Counted from the stretch's first letter, positions 52,282 to 62,749 are shown. The stretch: 64,000 nucleotides of DNA from CAVXSP01 sp963724645 (GCA_963724645.1 CAVRVJ010000001.1:310001-374000); one strand, 5' to 3'. Notes: generated by a model from the sequence alone, not told the origin. Numbers and translations are program-made.

Positions 52282-53901
52282 ATGCGCCATCCTTGGCGTC
52301 TTGCGCTCATCGTCCTCGCCGCGATCGCCGCGGTCGTGGTCGTCGCCCTTGTCGTCATTCGCGCGCGCGTGTCGATCTCGTCCGAGACGGCGCGAGTCAG
52401 CGTTATTGCCGCCCTTGCGTCTCAACTCGATGGCGAGGTCGAGTTGGACGAGCTCCAGTTGAGGGTGTTACCACGGCTTCGGGTAGAAGGGCGCGGCCTC
52501 AGAATCCGTCACCAGGGCCGCCGCGACGTGCCGCCCTTGATCTCGATTGCGCATTTCTCCGCCGACGGCAGTTTCCTCAGCCTCTACCGGCAGCACGTGA
52601 GCCATCTGACCGTTGACGGCCTCGAGATCGAGATTCCCCCAGATCGCAACCGTAGTCCCGGCGAGTCGGATGGCGACCGGGACCGGCACGAATCCGAGCA
52701 TCCTGCATCCCAACCGGCCGGGGATCGCACGTCGGATCGGCAGCGCGGTGTGGCACGGACCATCATCATCGACGAGATGATTTCCACTGACACCAAGCTG
52801 GTCATCATCCCGAAGGAGCAGGGCAAGAATCCGAAGGTATGGGGCATTCACCGGCTTCGGATGCACAACCTCGGTGTCGGTCAGTCCATGCCGTTCGAGG
52901 CGACGTTGACCAACGCCGTCCCTCCGGGTGAGATCGAAACAAGTGGAGCGTTCGGCCCCTGGCAGGCTGAGTCCCCGGGGTTGACGCCCCTGGATGGCAA
53001 GTTCGTGTTCGACCAGGCCGATCTTGGCGTGTTTCACGGGATCTCCGGCATTCTGTCAGCTCGTGGGACGTTCGGCGGCACACTCAATCGCATCGACGTC
53101 CATGGTGAGACGGACACGCCGCAGTTCCGGGTGACCGCCGGCGGCAGCCCGGTCCCGTTGCACGTGGTCTACCACGCGATCGTGGACGGCACCAATGGCA
53201 ACACGATTCTCGACCCCGTCAATGGATCGTTCTTGAACACGTCGTTGGTGGCCAAGGGTGGCGTGATCGATACGCCGGGAAAAGCCGGACGTGCGGTGAC
53301 GCTCGATATCACCATGGAGCAGGCGCGACTCGAGGACGTACTGCGGCTGGCCGTCAAGTCAACGAAGCCGCCGATGACAGGCGCGCTTCGGTTGACCACG
53401 AAGTTTGTGTTACCGCCGGGCGAGCGTGATGTCGTTCAACGGTTGCGTCTCGACGGCCGGTTTGCCATCGCCGGTACGCGCTTCACGGATCCGGGGATCC
53501 AGACGAAAATCAACGAGCTCAGCCATCGGAGCAGAGGGAAGACGTCCGACGAAGACACACAGCATGTGACATCGCAATTTAATGGGACGTTCACACTCGA
53601 CAATGGGACGTTGACGATTCCGGAAGTCACATTTGATGTGCCGGGTGCTCTCGTGCGGATGTCCGGTACCTACGCGCTCGTGCCGGAGACCCTCGATTTC
53701 AGGGGGACGGTGCTGATGGACGCCACAATCTCGCAGATGACGACCGGCATGAAGAGCAAGCTGCTCAAGGTCGTCGATCCGATCTTCGCGAAGAAGGGCG
53801 GAGGAGGCACGGCGATCCCGATTACGATCAGTGGAGTCCGCAGCAATCCGTCGTTCGGCCTGGATAAGGCCCGTGTCTTCGAGCGTCGAGGCGACAAATA
53901 G
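52282..53901 (+). CDS. AsmA-like inner-membrane-anchored protein
   Basis: The 539-residue protein has an N-terminal anchor (LALIVLAAIAAVVVVALVVI) and long beta-rich repeats like the AsmA/TamB/YhdP superfamily: VELDELQLRVLPRLRVEGRGLRI, SFLSLYRQHVSHLTVDGLEIEI, FNGTFTLDNGTLTIPEVTFDVPGALVRMSGTYAL. It ends AIPITISGVRSNPSFGLD, a typical AsmA end. A charged linker (about 125-160) splits the two halves. Such proteins bridge the envelope and move lipids. The GTG at 52273 is an alternative start. The short gap from the barrel gene suggests co-transcription. Confidence 0.85.
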   Translation: MRHPWRLALIVLAAIAAVVVVALVVIRARVSISSETARVSVIAALASQLDGEVELDELQLRVLPRLRVEGRGLRIRHQGRRDVPPLISIAHFSADGSFLSLYRQHVSHLTVDGLEIEIPPDRNRSPGESDGDRDRHESEHPASQPAGDRTSDRQRGVARTIIIDEMISTDTKLVIIPKEQGKNPKVWGIHRLRMHNLGVGQSMPFEATLTNAVPPGEIETSGAFGPWQAESPGLTPLDGKFVFDQADLGVFHGISGILSARGTFGGTLNRIDVHGETDTPQFRVTAGGSPVPLHVVYHAIVDGTNGNTILDPVNGSFLNTSLVAKGGVIDTPGKAGRAVTLDITMEQARLEDVLRLAVKSTKPPMTGALRLTTKFVLPPGERDVVQRLRLDGRFAIAGTRFTDPGIQTKINELSHRSRGKTSDEDTQHVTSQFNGTFTLDNGTLTIPEVTFDVPGALVRMSGTYALVPETLDFRGTVLMDATISQMTTGMKSKLLKVVDPIFAKKGGGGTAIPITISGVRSNPSFGLDKARVFERRGDK

Positions 53902-54008
53902 ACTCAACCCTGGCTCCGCCCGCGCGCCGTGTAGACGACGCCCATGCCGCACTCACCCTGGTCAGTGCCGTGGCTCGCGGACTCTTCGCGCGGGCCTGTC
54001 GCGCGTGG

Positions 54009-57000
54009 CTATTTCTTCCCGCTGCCTCCGGCTCCCGCGCCGGCTCCCCGCTGGTAGTTGGGAAACGCCGGACGCCGCAAGGCCGGAGGGGGATTCTTCT
54101 TCAGTTCTTCCAGTGCCACTTCGAACGGCCTTCTCCAGTTGCGGGTCGCGGCCTTTTCGAACCAGCGCGGGATCCTGCTCCACTTCGATATCGGGCGGCA
54201 CGCCGATGTTCTCCACTTCCCACTCGCCTGTGAGCGGGTTGTAGATGCCGGAACTGGGCGCGCCGACGAAGCCTCCATCCATCAGCGGAGGACCTCCGGC
54301 CATTCCGACCAGCCCGCCCCACGTGCGCGTGCCGATCAGCTTGCCCACGCCGGCGCGCTTGAAGTACCAGGGCATGGCGTCGCCGCCCGAGCCGGCGCGC
54401 TCGTTGATGATCATCACCTTCGGCCCGAAAATGCCCTGCGGCTGCACCAGGTCGCTGCCCACCCGGTTGGCCGCGGCGCTCATCGGCTTGCGGTTGAGGA
54501 TCTCGGCGATGTCGGTGGCCAGCAGACCGCCGCGCATTGAATCGCTCGTCCACGATGGCGGCCTGCTTGCCGATCTGCGCGTAGAAGTAGCGGTTGAACG
54601 CGGTCAATCCACCGTTGGCGGTGTCCGGCATGTAGATGTAGGCCACTTTGCCGCCGGTCATCTGATCGACTTTGCGCCGGTTCTCCTCGATCCACGCGAG
54701 GTTGCGCAGGCGGACTCTCGTCCGCCACGGGAACCACGGTCACTTCGCGCGCTCCGGCGCCGTTCGCATCCGGGCCCACGCGCAGCAACACCGACTTGCC
54801 GGCCAGACCTTCGAAGAAGCTGTAGACGTTCTCCGGCGGGCGCACCTCGCGGCCGTTGACCGCCAGCAGATACTCGCCCGCCTTCACGTTCACGCCCGGC
54901 TGGGTGAGCGGCGCGCGCAGCTGCGGGTTCCAGTTCTCGCCGTTATAGACCGCGACTGAAGCGGTATCTGTCCGCTGGCGACTTCGTAGTCGGCGCCCAG
55001 CAGGCCCGGTCTGCACGCGCTTCACTTCCGGCAGTATCGCCGCCGCCCGTTCCCATGTGGCTGACGGTGATGTTGCCCAGCATTTCCTGGAACAGGTAGG
55101 TGAGGTCGTCCCGGGAGGCGACGTTGCGCAGATAGGGCTCGTACTTCTTCTCCGCCGCCTTCAGATCGAGGCCGTGGAGATTGCGGTCGTAGAACCAGTC
55201 GCGCTCCACCCGCCACGCCTCGCGGTACATCTGCTTCCATTCCTGCACCGGATCGACCCGGACTTCGATGCCGCTGGTCTTCAGCGCGCCCTGGCCGCCG
55301 GCCGGCGGCGTCGGCGGAGTGGCGGTCGCGCCGCCGGGCCCGTTGGCCATCGGCCGGAGAGCGGCGATCATCCAGTTCTCTCCCTGGCGATAGAGCGCCT
55401 TCTCGCCGCCCGACGCCATCTGGAAACTGGTGACGCCGCTGAGCGCGCACGTCGCTCTTCCGCGCCTTCAGGTCGTACCGGTGAACGATCATGCCCGGGA
55501 CCTGCCGGCGGGACCATCCCCGGACGGCGCTTCGAGCGCGAGCAGGGTGCCGGCCTTTCCCACTTGAAGCGCCGTGTATCGCCGCGCCGGCATCGGCACG
55601 GACAGGATGCGCTGGTCGATTCCGTCGAGATCGACCTTGATGTCGGCGCGCCGGGTTTCGGCTTGGCGGCTCGGCCGGCTTTCGCCGGCGGCGCTGCGCG
55701 CGGCGCGCGTCGGACTGCATCCGCCGGCTTCTTGTCGTCCGCGGCCTTCTCCTCGTCGCTCTCGGGCGCGAACGGGGAGGGCTGCGTCTTGTCCAGAACG
55801 GCGAGGTAGATGGAGCTGGTCGACGTGCGGCCCGACCGCGTGAATATCCAAGCCCAGGCTTTCGCCGGAGTTGGTGCTCGCCGTGAAGTAGAGATACTTG
55901 CCGTCCTTGTCGAACACGGGATTGGTGGCGTCGCTCAAGCCGTCGGTCACCTGCGTGGATTTTCCGTCGGCGAGCGAATAGAGGTGGATGGCGCTCAGCT
56001 CATTCGGCAACACCTTCGAGTAGCCAGCCATTTGCTGTCCGGCGACCATGCGCCGGCAATCTCGCCGGTGCGCATCTGGTACGTGTCCTGCGCCACCTCG
56101 CACCTGTTTCCCGGTCTCCAGGTCCACGTACCAAAGCCGCGCGAAGCTGTCCACCAGGGCGATCTTCTTGCTGTCGGGCGAAAACCTCGGCGAGCGGTAG
56201 AAGCCGGGCTTCAGCGCGATCTTCTTCACTTCGCCCACGCCGCTCTGAGGGCGGAGATGGAGCGCGTACTCGCCGGATTCATCGGAAAGGTACGCGATGC
56301 TCTTGCCGTCCGGCGACCACTGCGGGTCGCGCTCCATCACTCCCGGCGTATTGGTCAGGTTGCGCGGATCGCCCTTCTCCGCGGGTACGGTGATGATCTC
56401 GCCGCGGGCGGTAAACACGGCGCGCGCGCCGTTCGGCGAAACGGCCGGCGAGGCCAGCCGCCGCCCGACGTCGACCAACCTCGTGCGCAGTTCCGGCAGA
56501 TCGCCCTGCACGCGAATCGGCCACGGGCTTCGTCTTGCCGGACTTCAGGTCATAGAGAGAAATCCCGCCGAACTGCTCGTAGACAATCGCATCCGGTCCA
56601 AGCGAGGCGGACTTCAGGTCGAGGCCCTGGTTCGGGATCGCTTCGCGCACGGCCTTGGTTTTCACGTCGTAGGAGAAGAGCGTCGACCGGCCCGTTGCGG
56701 TCCGAGAGGAAGTAGACGCGGTCTCCCGGCCCACATGGGGTTGAAGTCGTTGGAATTCGTGCGCGGCACCTTGGTGACGGTGCTGTCGGAGAGGCGCGCG
56801 AGCCAGATGCGCGCGGTCTGCCCGCCGCGATATCTCTTCCACATCGTGAAGGCCTTCCCGGTCGGCTCGTAGGCGATCGACTGGCCGTCGGCCGACATCG
56901 ACGCCTCGTAGCCCGTGGGAAGCGGCAGCTTCTCTTCCACGCCGCCTTCGGCCGGGACCGTGAACATCTCGCGCGAAGCGCGAGTACGCGGTTCGCGTCG

Positions 57001-57362
57001 AACCGAAGATGATCCGCTTGCCGTCGGGCGTCCAGCCCAGGACGCGATCGCGCGCCGGGTGCCAGGTGAGCCTTTTCGGCACGCCGCCCGACGCGGGAAC
57101 GACGAACGACGTCCACGTTGCCGTCGTACTCGCCGGTGAAGGCGATGCGCGTGCCGTCGGGCGAAAACGCCGGGTCGGTTTCAACTCCGGTTCCGCTGGT
57201 CAGGCGCACGGCGTCTCCGCCATCGCGCGGGACACTCCACAGGTCGCCCGCATAGGCGAATACGATATGGGTCTTGCTCAGTGTGGGCTTCTGCAGGAGC
57301 AGCGGTTCGTCCGCAGCCGCCGCGATGGCAGTGAAGGCGAAGAAGGCGATCGTAAGGCGCAT
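54009..57362 (-). pseudogene. tricorn protease homologue (S41), shredded by many frameshifts
   Basis: The gene starts well (ATG at 57362 behind AGGAGGAT, then a signal peptide) and ends at the TAG at 54009. In between all three frames contribute in order. First come propeller pieces (HIVFAYAGDLWSVPRDGGD, PDGKRIIFGSTRTAYSRFA, PAEGGVEEKLPLPTGYEAS, SPNGARAVFTARGEI, SPDGKSIAYLSDESGEY). Next are the tricorn core (EWKQMYREAWRVERDWFYD), a PDZ-like segment (VNVKAGEYLLAVNGREVRPPENVY), and the protease domain with VAYIYMPDTANGG and the nucleophile Ser in NERAGSGGDAMPWYF. At least ten frame changes occur in 3.35 kb, for example near 57110, 56985, 56710, 56520, 56090, 55830, 55440, 55030, 54680, 54540 and 54140. 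Family length (about 1,070 residues) fits the span. Confidence 0.82.
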
Positions 57363-57615
57363 AGATCCTCCTGGTAACCCAGGCTGGGTGCCACTGATGC
57401 TGTCACCAGTTGTGCCGACGTTCCGAGACCGGCGTGGCTCGCGATACTACCACCACGCCCATATAATCCCCAGCAGGACGAGCACGGGCCGGAGCATCCG
57501 TCGCAGTGGGCCGCGATTCACGCCCACGCGCCAGTTCTTGCCGAGGAGGGAACTCCCTCGTGCGCGGTCACTGCCTGCAGCACGCGGGCTGCGCGACCAA
57601 GAGTGAGGAGGTTTG

Positions 57616-58508
57616 ATGATGCCCAAGTTAAGCGCACGATGGCTGGGTAGCTGCGTTGTTCTGCTCACAGGCTTCGCGCAAGCGGTGTCGGCCGCTGACA
57701 TTCTTATTGCTGACGCGAAATCGCAGCCTGAAAGTCTCACGGTCGCACCAGGTGGGGTCCTGATCGTCGGCAGTGCCAGCAGTCCGTTGGTCTACAAGGT
57801 ACGGCCAGGCTCGACTATCGCCGAGAAATTCGTTGATGCCAGTGCTGAAGGTGCTGGTACCTTTTTCTCGGCATGCTTGCGGATGCCGCGACGAATACGC
57901 TGTGGACATGTCAGCTGACCCCGGTGCCGAATACCACGCCGGTGAAGCGACACACCGCGCTGAGAAGCTTTGACCTCTCCACGGGTGTCCAAAAGCTCCG
58001 TTGGAACCTGCCGGGCGACAACAGCACCTGCAACGATTTCGCGTTGGGACCCGACAAGGCGCTGTACATCAGCGACACCGCCAACAGCAGAATCTACAGG
58101 CTGGCTGCTGGCGCGTCCGCAGCCGAGCTGTTCCTCGAGGACCGCGCGCTCTATGGCATCGACGGGATCACCTTCCTGAACGGCACGCTCTATGTGAACA
58201 ACGTCTTCTCGAATAATCTCTACCGCATCCCCGTCGACGCTGCGGGCAAGGCGGGGCAACCAGTCGATATCTGGATGGATCAACCCGTCAAAGGACCGGA
58301 TGGCATGCGCGCCGCCAACGGCAAACTCATCCTGGCGGAGAATGGCAGCGGCAAGATTTCCGTGATTACGGTCACTGGCGATAAGGCGAGCGTCACGGTA
58401 ATCAAGGATGGGCTCAACACTCCGACCGCCGTCGAGCCTGCGGGCGACACGATCTGGATCGCCGAACGCGGCGCCGGCAAGGCCGTGTCGATTCCCATGC
58501 CGCGATAA
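57616..58508 (+). pseudogene. secreted SMP-30/NHL-type propeller protein, one frameshift
   Basis: The N-terminal part has a signal peptide (to SAADILIADA) and PESLTVAPGGVLIVGS. The frame then breaks at about 57865, where a 2-nt repeat (TTCTCGGC rather than TTCGGC) shifts it. The second part (read from about 57870) has LGPDKALYISDTANSRIYRL, GIDGITFLNGTLYVNNVF and NGKLILAENGSGKISVI, the repeats of gluconolactonase/NHL-like propellers. GAGGAGG precedes the start. It stands 54 nt before the PQQ sugar dehydrogenase gene, so an oxidative sugar role (lactone hydrolysis) is plausible. Confidence 0.78.
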
Positions 58509-58562
58509 TAGAGCGCACACGAAAAAGCGAAGGCCCGGGCCCTAAGAAAAAGATCAGGAGAA

Positions 58563-59792
58563 ATGACGATGCGTTTGGCGAAAACTGTCCTGCTTGTCAC
58601 CCTGGCGTCGGCGGTGATCCGGGCCCAGGTCAATCTGGGCCAACAGAAGCCCGAGACCGATCTGCCGTTCACCATGACGACGGTGACCACCTTTGAACTA
58701 CCCTGGCGGTTGGCCTTCCTGCCCGACGGCCGCATGCTGATCACCGAGAAGGTCGGACCCGTCTGGCTCGTGTCGGGGCAGGGTCAGAAGCTCAGCCCCG
58801 TGGCCAACACGCCGCCGGTCTATTGGCAAGGTCAGAACGGCATGCACGGCGTGTTCGTGTCGCCCCATTTCGCTACCGACCAGAATATCTATCTCACCTA
58901 CGCTGAGCCGGGTGACTACGGCGGCGGCCTGGCACTGGCCCGCGCGAAATTGAACGCCACGGCCACCTCAGCGAGACTCGAAAACTTCGAGGTCCTGTGG
59001 CGTCAGATGCCCAAGGGTAAGGGCGGCCAGGAAGGCGCGCAGGTGGCCTTCTCGCCTGACGGTCAGTATCTGTTCCTGGCGGTTGGCGAACGCCAGCGCT
59101 TCACCCCCGCACAGGACCCGAACCAGCCCGAAGGCAAGATCCTGCGCTTGACGCTTGACGGCAAACCCGCCCCGGGCAATCCCAACTTCGGCCAAACGGG
59201 CGCTGCCACGATTCCTCTCATCGATCCGCCAAGTGACACCGAGGCCGCCAAGACCGCGAAGGTGATCAGCACCTACACCTTTCCCGGCGGGAACCTGACG
59301 CCCGCTGAAACCTGGGCCAGCGGCGTCCGCACGCCCTATGGCCTGGCGTTTTCACCGACCGGGGAATTGTGGGAGGTCGAGCACGGTCCAGCCGGCGGCG
59401 ACGAGCTGAACCTGATTGAGAAGGGCAAGAACTATGGTTGGCCGCTCGTGTCCTACGGACAGAACTACAATGGCGTGCCCATCCCCAATCCTGACACGCG
59501 TGTCGATCTGGCGAAGCCGCTGCTCTACTGGGTGCCGGTGATCGCACCAGGCAATCTGATGTTCTACAAGGGGACCCAGACCTTCCCGCAATGGAACGGC
59601 AGCGGCTTCATCGGAGGCATGTCGACCCAGACGCTCAGCCGCATCATCTTTGACGGCCATGGCGGCGCGAAATCGGCCGAGCGCTGGAGTGTGGGCCATC
59701 GCATCCGCGATGTCGAACAAGGCCCCGATGGTTCGCTCTGGATGCTGGAGGACGCCAATCCCGGTGCCCTGATCCATGTGACACCCAAGTGA
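58563..59792 (+). CDS. PQQ-dependent sugar dehydrogenase (soluble GDH/YliI type)
   Basis: The 409-residue protein has a signal peptide and a PF07995 six-bladed propeller: PWRLAFLPDGRMLITEKVGPVWLV, GMHGVFVSPHFATDQNIYLTYAE, GEGK-like PEGKILRLTLDGK, GVRTPYGLAFSPTGELWEVEHGPAGGDELNLI, KNYGWPLVSYG. The catalytic His of the family fits NGMHGV. It probably oxidises aldoses in the periplasm with PQQ. Good ribosome site (AGGAGAA) before ATG 58563; the ATG at 58569 is an alternative. Confidence 0.9.
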   Translation: MTMRLAKTVLLVTLASAVIRAQVNLGQQKPETDLPFTMTTVTTFELPWRLAFLPDGRMLITEKVGPVWLVSGQGQKLSPVANTPPVYWQGQNGMHGVFVSPHFATDQNIYLTYAEPGDYGGGLALARAKLNATATSARLENFEVLWRQMPKGKGGQEGAQVAFSPDGQYLFLAVGERQRFTPAQDPNQPEGKILRLTLDGKPAPGNPNFGQTGAATIPLIDPPSDTEAAKTAKVISTYTFPGGNLTPAETWASGVRTPYGLAFSPTGELWEVEHGPAGGDELNLIEKGKNYGWPLVSYGQNYNGVPIPNPDTRVDLAKPLLYWVPVIAPGNLMFYKGTQTFPQWNGSGFIGGMSTQTLSRIIFDGHGGAKSAERWSVGHRIRDVEQGPDGSLWMLEDANPGALIHVTPK

Positions 59793-59938
59793 ATCACTTC
59801 GCGGTAGGTTGCTCATAGGCGTGACGCCTTCTGCGTTTCGGCGCCTTGGCCCGCTGTCGTCGCGCGCACTTTCAGGTGCCGCACCCTGCTAGGCCTTGCA
59901 GGCCTCGATCGCTGTCTGTTCGAATCGGGACCAGGCCC

Positions 59939-60817
59939 CTACACCGTCACGAGACGCGGATCCTGACCGAACACGTCCGGGTGGGTGGCCGACGCGAGAA
60001 TCTCCAGGCTGTCCACGATACGGGGGCCGGGGCGATTGAAATACGCGTCGCCGTCGGCGACGTACGCCCGCGCCGCCGGGAATTTGCGGCAGATCTCGTG
60101 CACCCGCGCGAGCTCCGCCCATGTGCGATCGACGTCAAAGCCGCACGGTTTGAACACGACGACCTCCGGATCGAGCGCGGCAAGCGCTTCGTCGGAGAGC
60201 GTGGGCGCGTGCTGGCCCGGACTCGTGACGAGCGGCGTGCCTCCGGCCAGCTCGACCAGCTCGGGCATCCAGGTTCCGCCCACCATCACTGGCTCGAGCC
60301 ACTCGATCGTCAGCACCCTGCGACGCGTGAGGCTGGCGGCGCGCGCGCCAACCGCCGCCATACGGGCGTGCAACCCGGCGAGCACCGCACTGGCGTCGAG
60401 CCCCAGTGCGTCGCCCACCTTCGCAAGGTCGGTCCAGACATCGGCCAGCCGCGTGGGATGCAGGTTCACGATGCGAAGTTCGGGATTACCGAGCGTCTTC
60501 GCCGCCGCACACACGTCGTCGTAGGACACGGCGCACACGTCACACAGGTCCTGCGTGACGATCACGTCGGGACGGACCGCCGCCAGGGCATCGACGTCCA
60601 CCTCGTAGACGGCGACGGCGCGCGTCAGCAGGTTCCGGATCGACCGATCGATCGCCAGGCTCTCGCGGCCGAGCGACGTGCGGGTTCGCGTGAGGACGGG
60701 CAAGCCGACGACGTCCGCGGGCCAGTTGCACTCATGGGACACGCCGACCAGGGTCGCGCGCCCGCCGAGGGCGCAGACGTGCTCAGTGGCGGACGGCAGC
60801 AGGGAGACGACGCGCAC
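59939..60817 (-). CDS. BtuF-like cobalamin/iron-siderophore binding protein without a signal peptide
   Basis: The 292-residue protein is of the PF01497 type: VVSLLPSATEHVCALGGRATLVGVSHECNWP, RPDVIVTQDLCDVCAVSYDDV, VLTIEWLEPVMVGGTWMPELVELAGG and LDPEVVVFKPCGFDVDRT. It starts at GTG 60817 directly with the first domain strand; no signal peptide or lipobox precedes it, so it may be cytoplasmic, as in the stand-alone cobalamin-binding protein group. Neither a BtuC permease nor a BtuD ATPase is adjacent. Confidence 0.85.
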   Translation of the reverse strand: MRVVSLLPSATEHVCALGGRATLVGVSHECNWPADVVGLPVLTRTRTSLGRESLAIDRSIRNLLTRAVAVYEVDVDALAAVRPDVIVTQDLCDVCAVSYDDVCAAAKTLGNPELRIVNLHPTRLADVWTDLAKVGDALGLDASAVLAGLHARMAAVGARAASLTRRRVLTIEWLEPVMVGGTWMPELVELAGGTPLVTSPGQHAPTLSDEALAALDPEVVVFKPCGFDVDRTWAELARVHEICRKFPAARAYVADGDAYFNRPGPRIVDSLEILASATHPDVFGQDPRLVTV

Positions 60818-60963
60818 GCGCTCAACGATACCGCCAGTCGGGCAGCCGCCCGGCGAAATGATAGTCGGCTGCGATCAGTGCTGGATACTGTCAACTCCGA
60901 TGTCGGCGTCGGCGGTCAGGCCTAGCTGATTCGTGAACGGAAGGTGATCGGCTGCTTCCGCTC

Positions 60964-61203
60964 TCAGAGCTGTTTGCCGCACTTCCTGCAGAAATCCGAA
61001 TCCGCAGCGTTCACCGTACCGCAACTCGCGCAAGCGCCGATCTGGGGCGACGAGCTCGGCTCGTCAGCAGAGCCCAGCGCATTCTTGAAGTTCTTGATCG
61101 CGCTGCCAACACCCGCCCCGAGCTTGGGAAGGCGACTCGCCCCGAAAATGATTATCACGATGACGAGGATGACCATCAGTTCTGGTAGTCCGACACGGCC
61201 CAT
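60964..61203 (-). CDS. tatA: TatA/TatE-type translocase protein with C-terminal zinc ribbon
   Basis: The 79-residue protein begins MGRVGLPELMVILVIVIIIFGASRLPKLG, a TatA transmembrane helix and hinge, followed by the amphipathic helix AGVGSAIKNFKNALGS. The tail then has CASCG and CRKCG, a four-cysteine zinc ribbon usual in cytoplasmic regulators and not in TatA. GGAGGAG precedes the ATG at 61203. It forms the pore element of twin-arginine export, which fits the many Tat substrates here. The ribbon is the unusual part. Confidence 0.87.
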   Translation of the reverse strand: MGRVGLPELMVILVIVIIIFGASRLPKLGAGVGSAIKNFKNALGSADEPSSSPQIGACASCGTVNAADSDFCRKCGKQL

Positions 61204-61403
61204 GGCGATACTCCTCCAGTGCCTGACCGTCCAGAAGAAACAGATTTGTGAACGGAGGTACTAAGGCGATTGTACCTGCGGGCCGTGACTATTACACCCG
61301 GCTCGGCCGCGGGCAGGCGCGGGCTCAGGGCCGCCTGGCGCGGAAAGACAGCCACGCGAGGGACGATCGGTAGTGTCTCAGTTTGCGCCAGACGGAAGTA
61401 GCC

Positions 61404-61769
61404 TCAGGACCGCTTGCGCTTCACGAACTCGATTCTTCCTTTGTCCGTATCGATCGTGCCGGACATGCGGTCGCCCGTGATGGTCACTTCGCACTTCGAA
61501 AACGCGGCCGTGCGTCCGGTGCGCGGACGCGTTGTCAGAATCAACTGATCGCCTGACACCATTCCCTCGGCGGGCATCATGTCCGTCTCGGCAGGGCCGA
61601 TCATGCCGGTGACGTTCGTGCCGTCCTGGCTCAGGATCGCGAGTCCCGCCGCCTGACGATCCGCCATCGTAATTGAAACGGTCCACGCGCCTGTCACATC
61701 GATCGGCGCGGGCGCAACTTGCCAGCCTCCCGACGCAATCACGAAAGCGAGCACAATCGATCGCAGCAT
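61404..61769 (-). CDS. small secreted beta-rich protein of unknown function
   Basis: The 121-residue protein has a signal peptide (MLRSIVLAFVIASGGWQVA) and a short barrel-like domain: DVTGAWTVSITMADRQAAGLAIL, TNVTGMIGPAETD, DQLILTTRP, DRMSGTIDTDKGRIEFVKRK. This pattern (GxW...G...G.i) is common in small lipocalin-like exported proteins of acidobacteria. No function can be named. Confidence 0.7.
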   Translation of the reverse strand: MLRSIVLAFVIASGGWQVAPAPIDVTGAWTVSITMADRQAAGLAILSQDGTNVTGMIGPAETDMMPAEGMVSGDQLILTTRPRTGRTAAFSKCEVTITGDRMSGTIDTDKGRIEFVKRKRS

Positions 61770-62085
61770 GGCTCGATCCCCCGTCCGATCAATACGCGCA
61801 GGAAGAGGCCAGGTTATCAGCCGGATTCAAATTGATACACCGCCCCAACAGTCGGCAGTGTTGACTGGGGCGTCCGGCCGCCGATTGGTACGATCAGCGG
61901 GCGTTCACGGCTCGGTCGATTCGGGTGCGTCTCGGTCGACTGGCGAGCCTCGTCGGGTCTCGGCCGAGAGGCGGGTGGCGGTAGGGGGACGGTCGGCCGG
62001 TGATTCTTTCATCATCACGTCGAAGATCACTCGTTGAAAGTCCTTCAGAAGAAAGGTTGTAGTCCGATACATTGGGAAGACTCGA
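61770..62085. other. 316-nt divergent spacer with a bulged hairpin at 61841-61872
   Basis: CGCCCC/GGGGCG and CAACA/TGTTG pair around an 8-nt loop with a 3-nt bulge (61841-61872). It lies upstream of the minus-strand secreted-protein gene and of tag. No gene is seen; it is probably promoter space for both. Confidence 0.45.
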
Positions 62086-62679
62086 ATGCGCGCGAAATCG
62101 CCGCCGACACGGTGTGCCTGGGTCAACGTCAACCATGTGCTGATGCGTGAATATCATGATCGCGAATGGGGTGTGCCGACGCACGATGACCGCAGGCATT
62201 TCGAGTTCCTCGTTCTCGAAGCTGCACAGGCGGGACTGAGTTGGTCGATCGTGCTCAACAAACGCGAGGGCTACCGTCGCGCATTCAGCCAGTTCGATCC
62301 GGCAAAGGTCGCGCGATACTCCCAGTCTCGGATTGACACGCTGAGCGGTGATCCAGGGATCGTCCGCAACCGAATGAAAATCGCCGCCGCGGTGAAGAAT
62401 GCACGAGCGCTTCTTACCGTGCAGGAAGAATTCGGTAGTTTCGACGCGTACTGTTGGCGATTCGTCGGCGGACGGCCACGGCAGAACCGACGGCGATCAA
62501 CACGCGAGATTCCAGCCACGACGCCTGAGTCTGACGCATTCAGCCGCGATCTCAAACGCCGCGGATTCAGCTTCGTGGGACCGACCGTGATCTACGCACA
62601 CATGCAGGCGATCGGCATGGTCAACGATCATCTCCTCGAGTGTTTCCGATATCGTGACGTCCGGCGGCTTGCCAAGTAG
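62086..62679 (+). CDS. tag: DNA-3-methyladenine glycosylase I
   Basis: The 197-residue protein has the Tag landmarks RCAWVNVNHVLMREYHDREWGVPTHDD (zinc Cys and His), FEFLVLEAAQAGLSWSIVLNKREGYRRAF (catalytic Glu region), RNRMKIAAAVKNARALL, and the closing FVGPTVIYAHMQAIGMVNDHLLECFR (second Cys/His pair). It removes 3-methyladenine from alkylated DNA. Length and ends match the family. It converges on yceI across a strong hairpin. Confidence 0.95.
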   Translation: MRAKSPPTRCAWVNVNHVLMREYHDREWGVPTHDDRRHFEFLVLEAAQAGLSWSIVLNKREGYRRAFSQFDPAKVARYSQSRIDTLSGDPGIVRNRMKIAAAVKNARALLTVQEEFGSFDAYCWRFVGGRPRQNRRRSTREIPATTPESDAFSRDLKRRGFSFVGPTVIYAHMQAIGMVNDHLLECFRYRDVRRLAK

Positions 62680-62749
62680 CCGCGAATTGCCCAGCGGGGC
62701 CTGGGAACTCCGCGGCTACTCCAACACAGCAGAGCGTCCCGCCCTGAAG

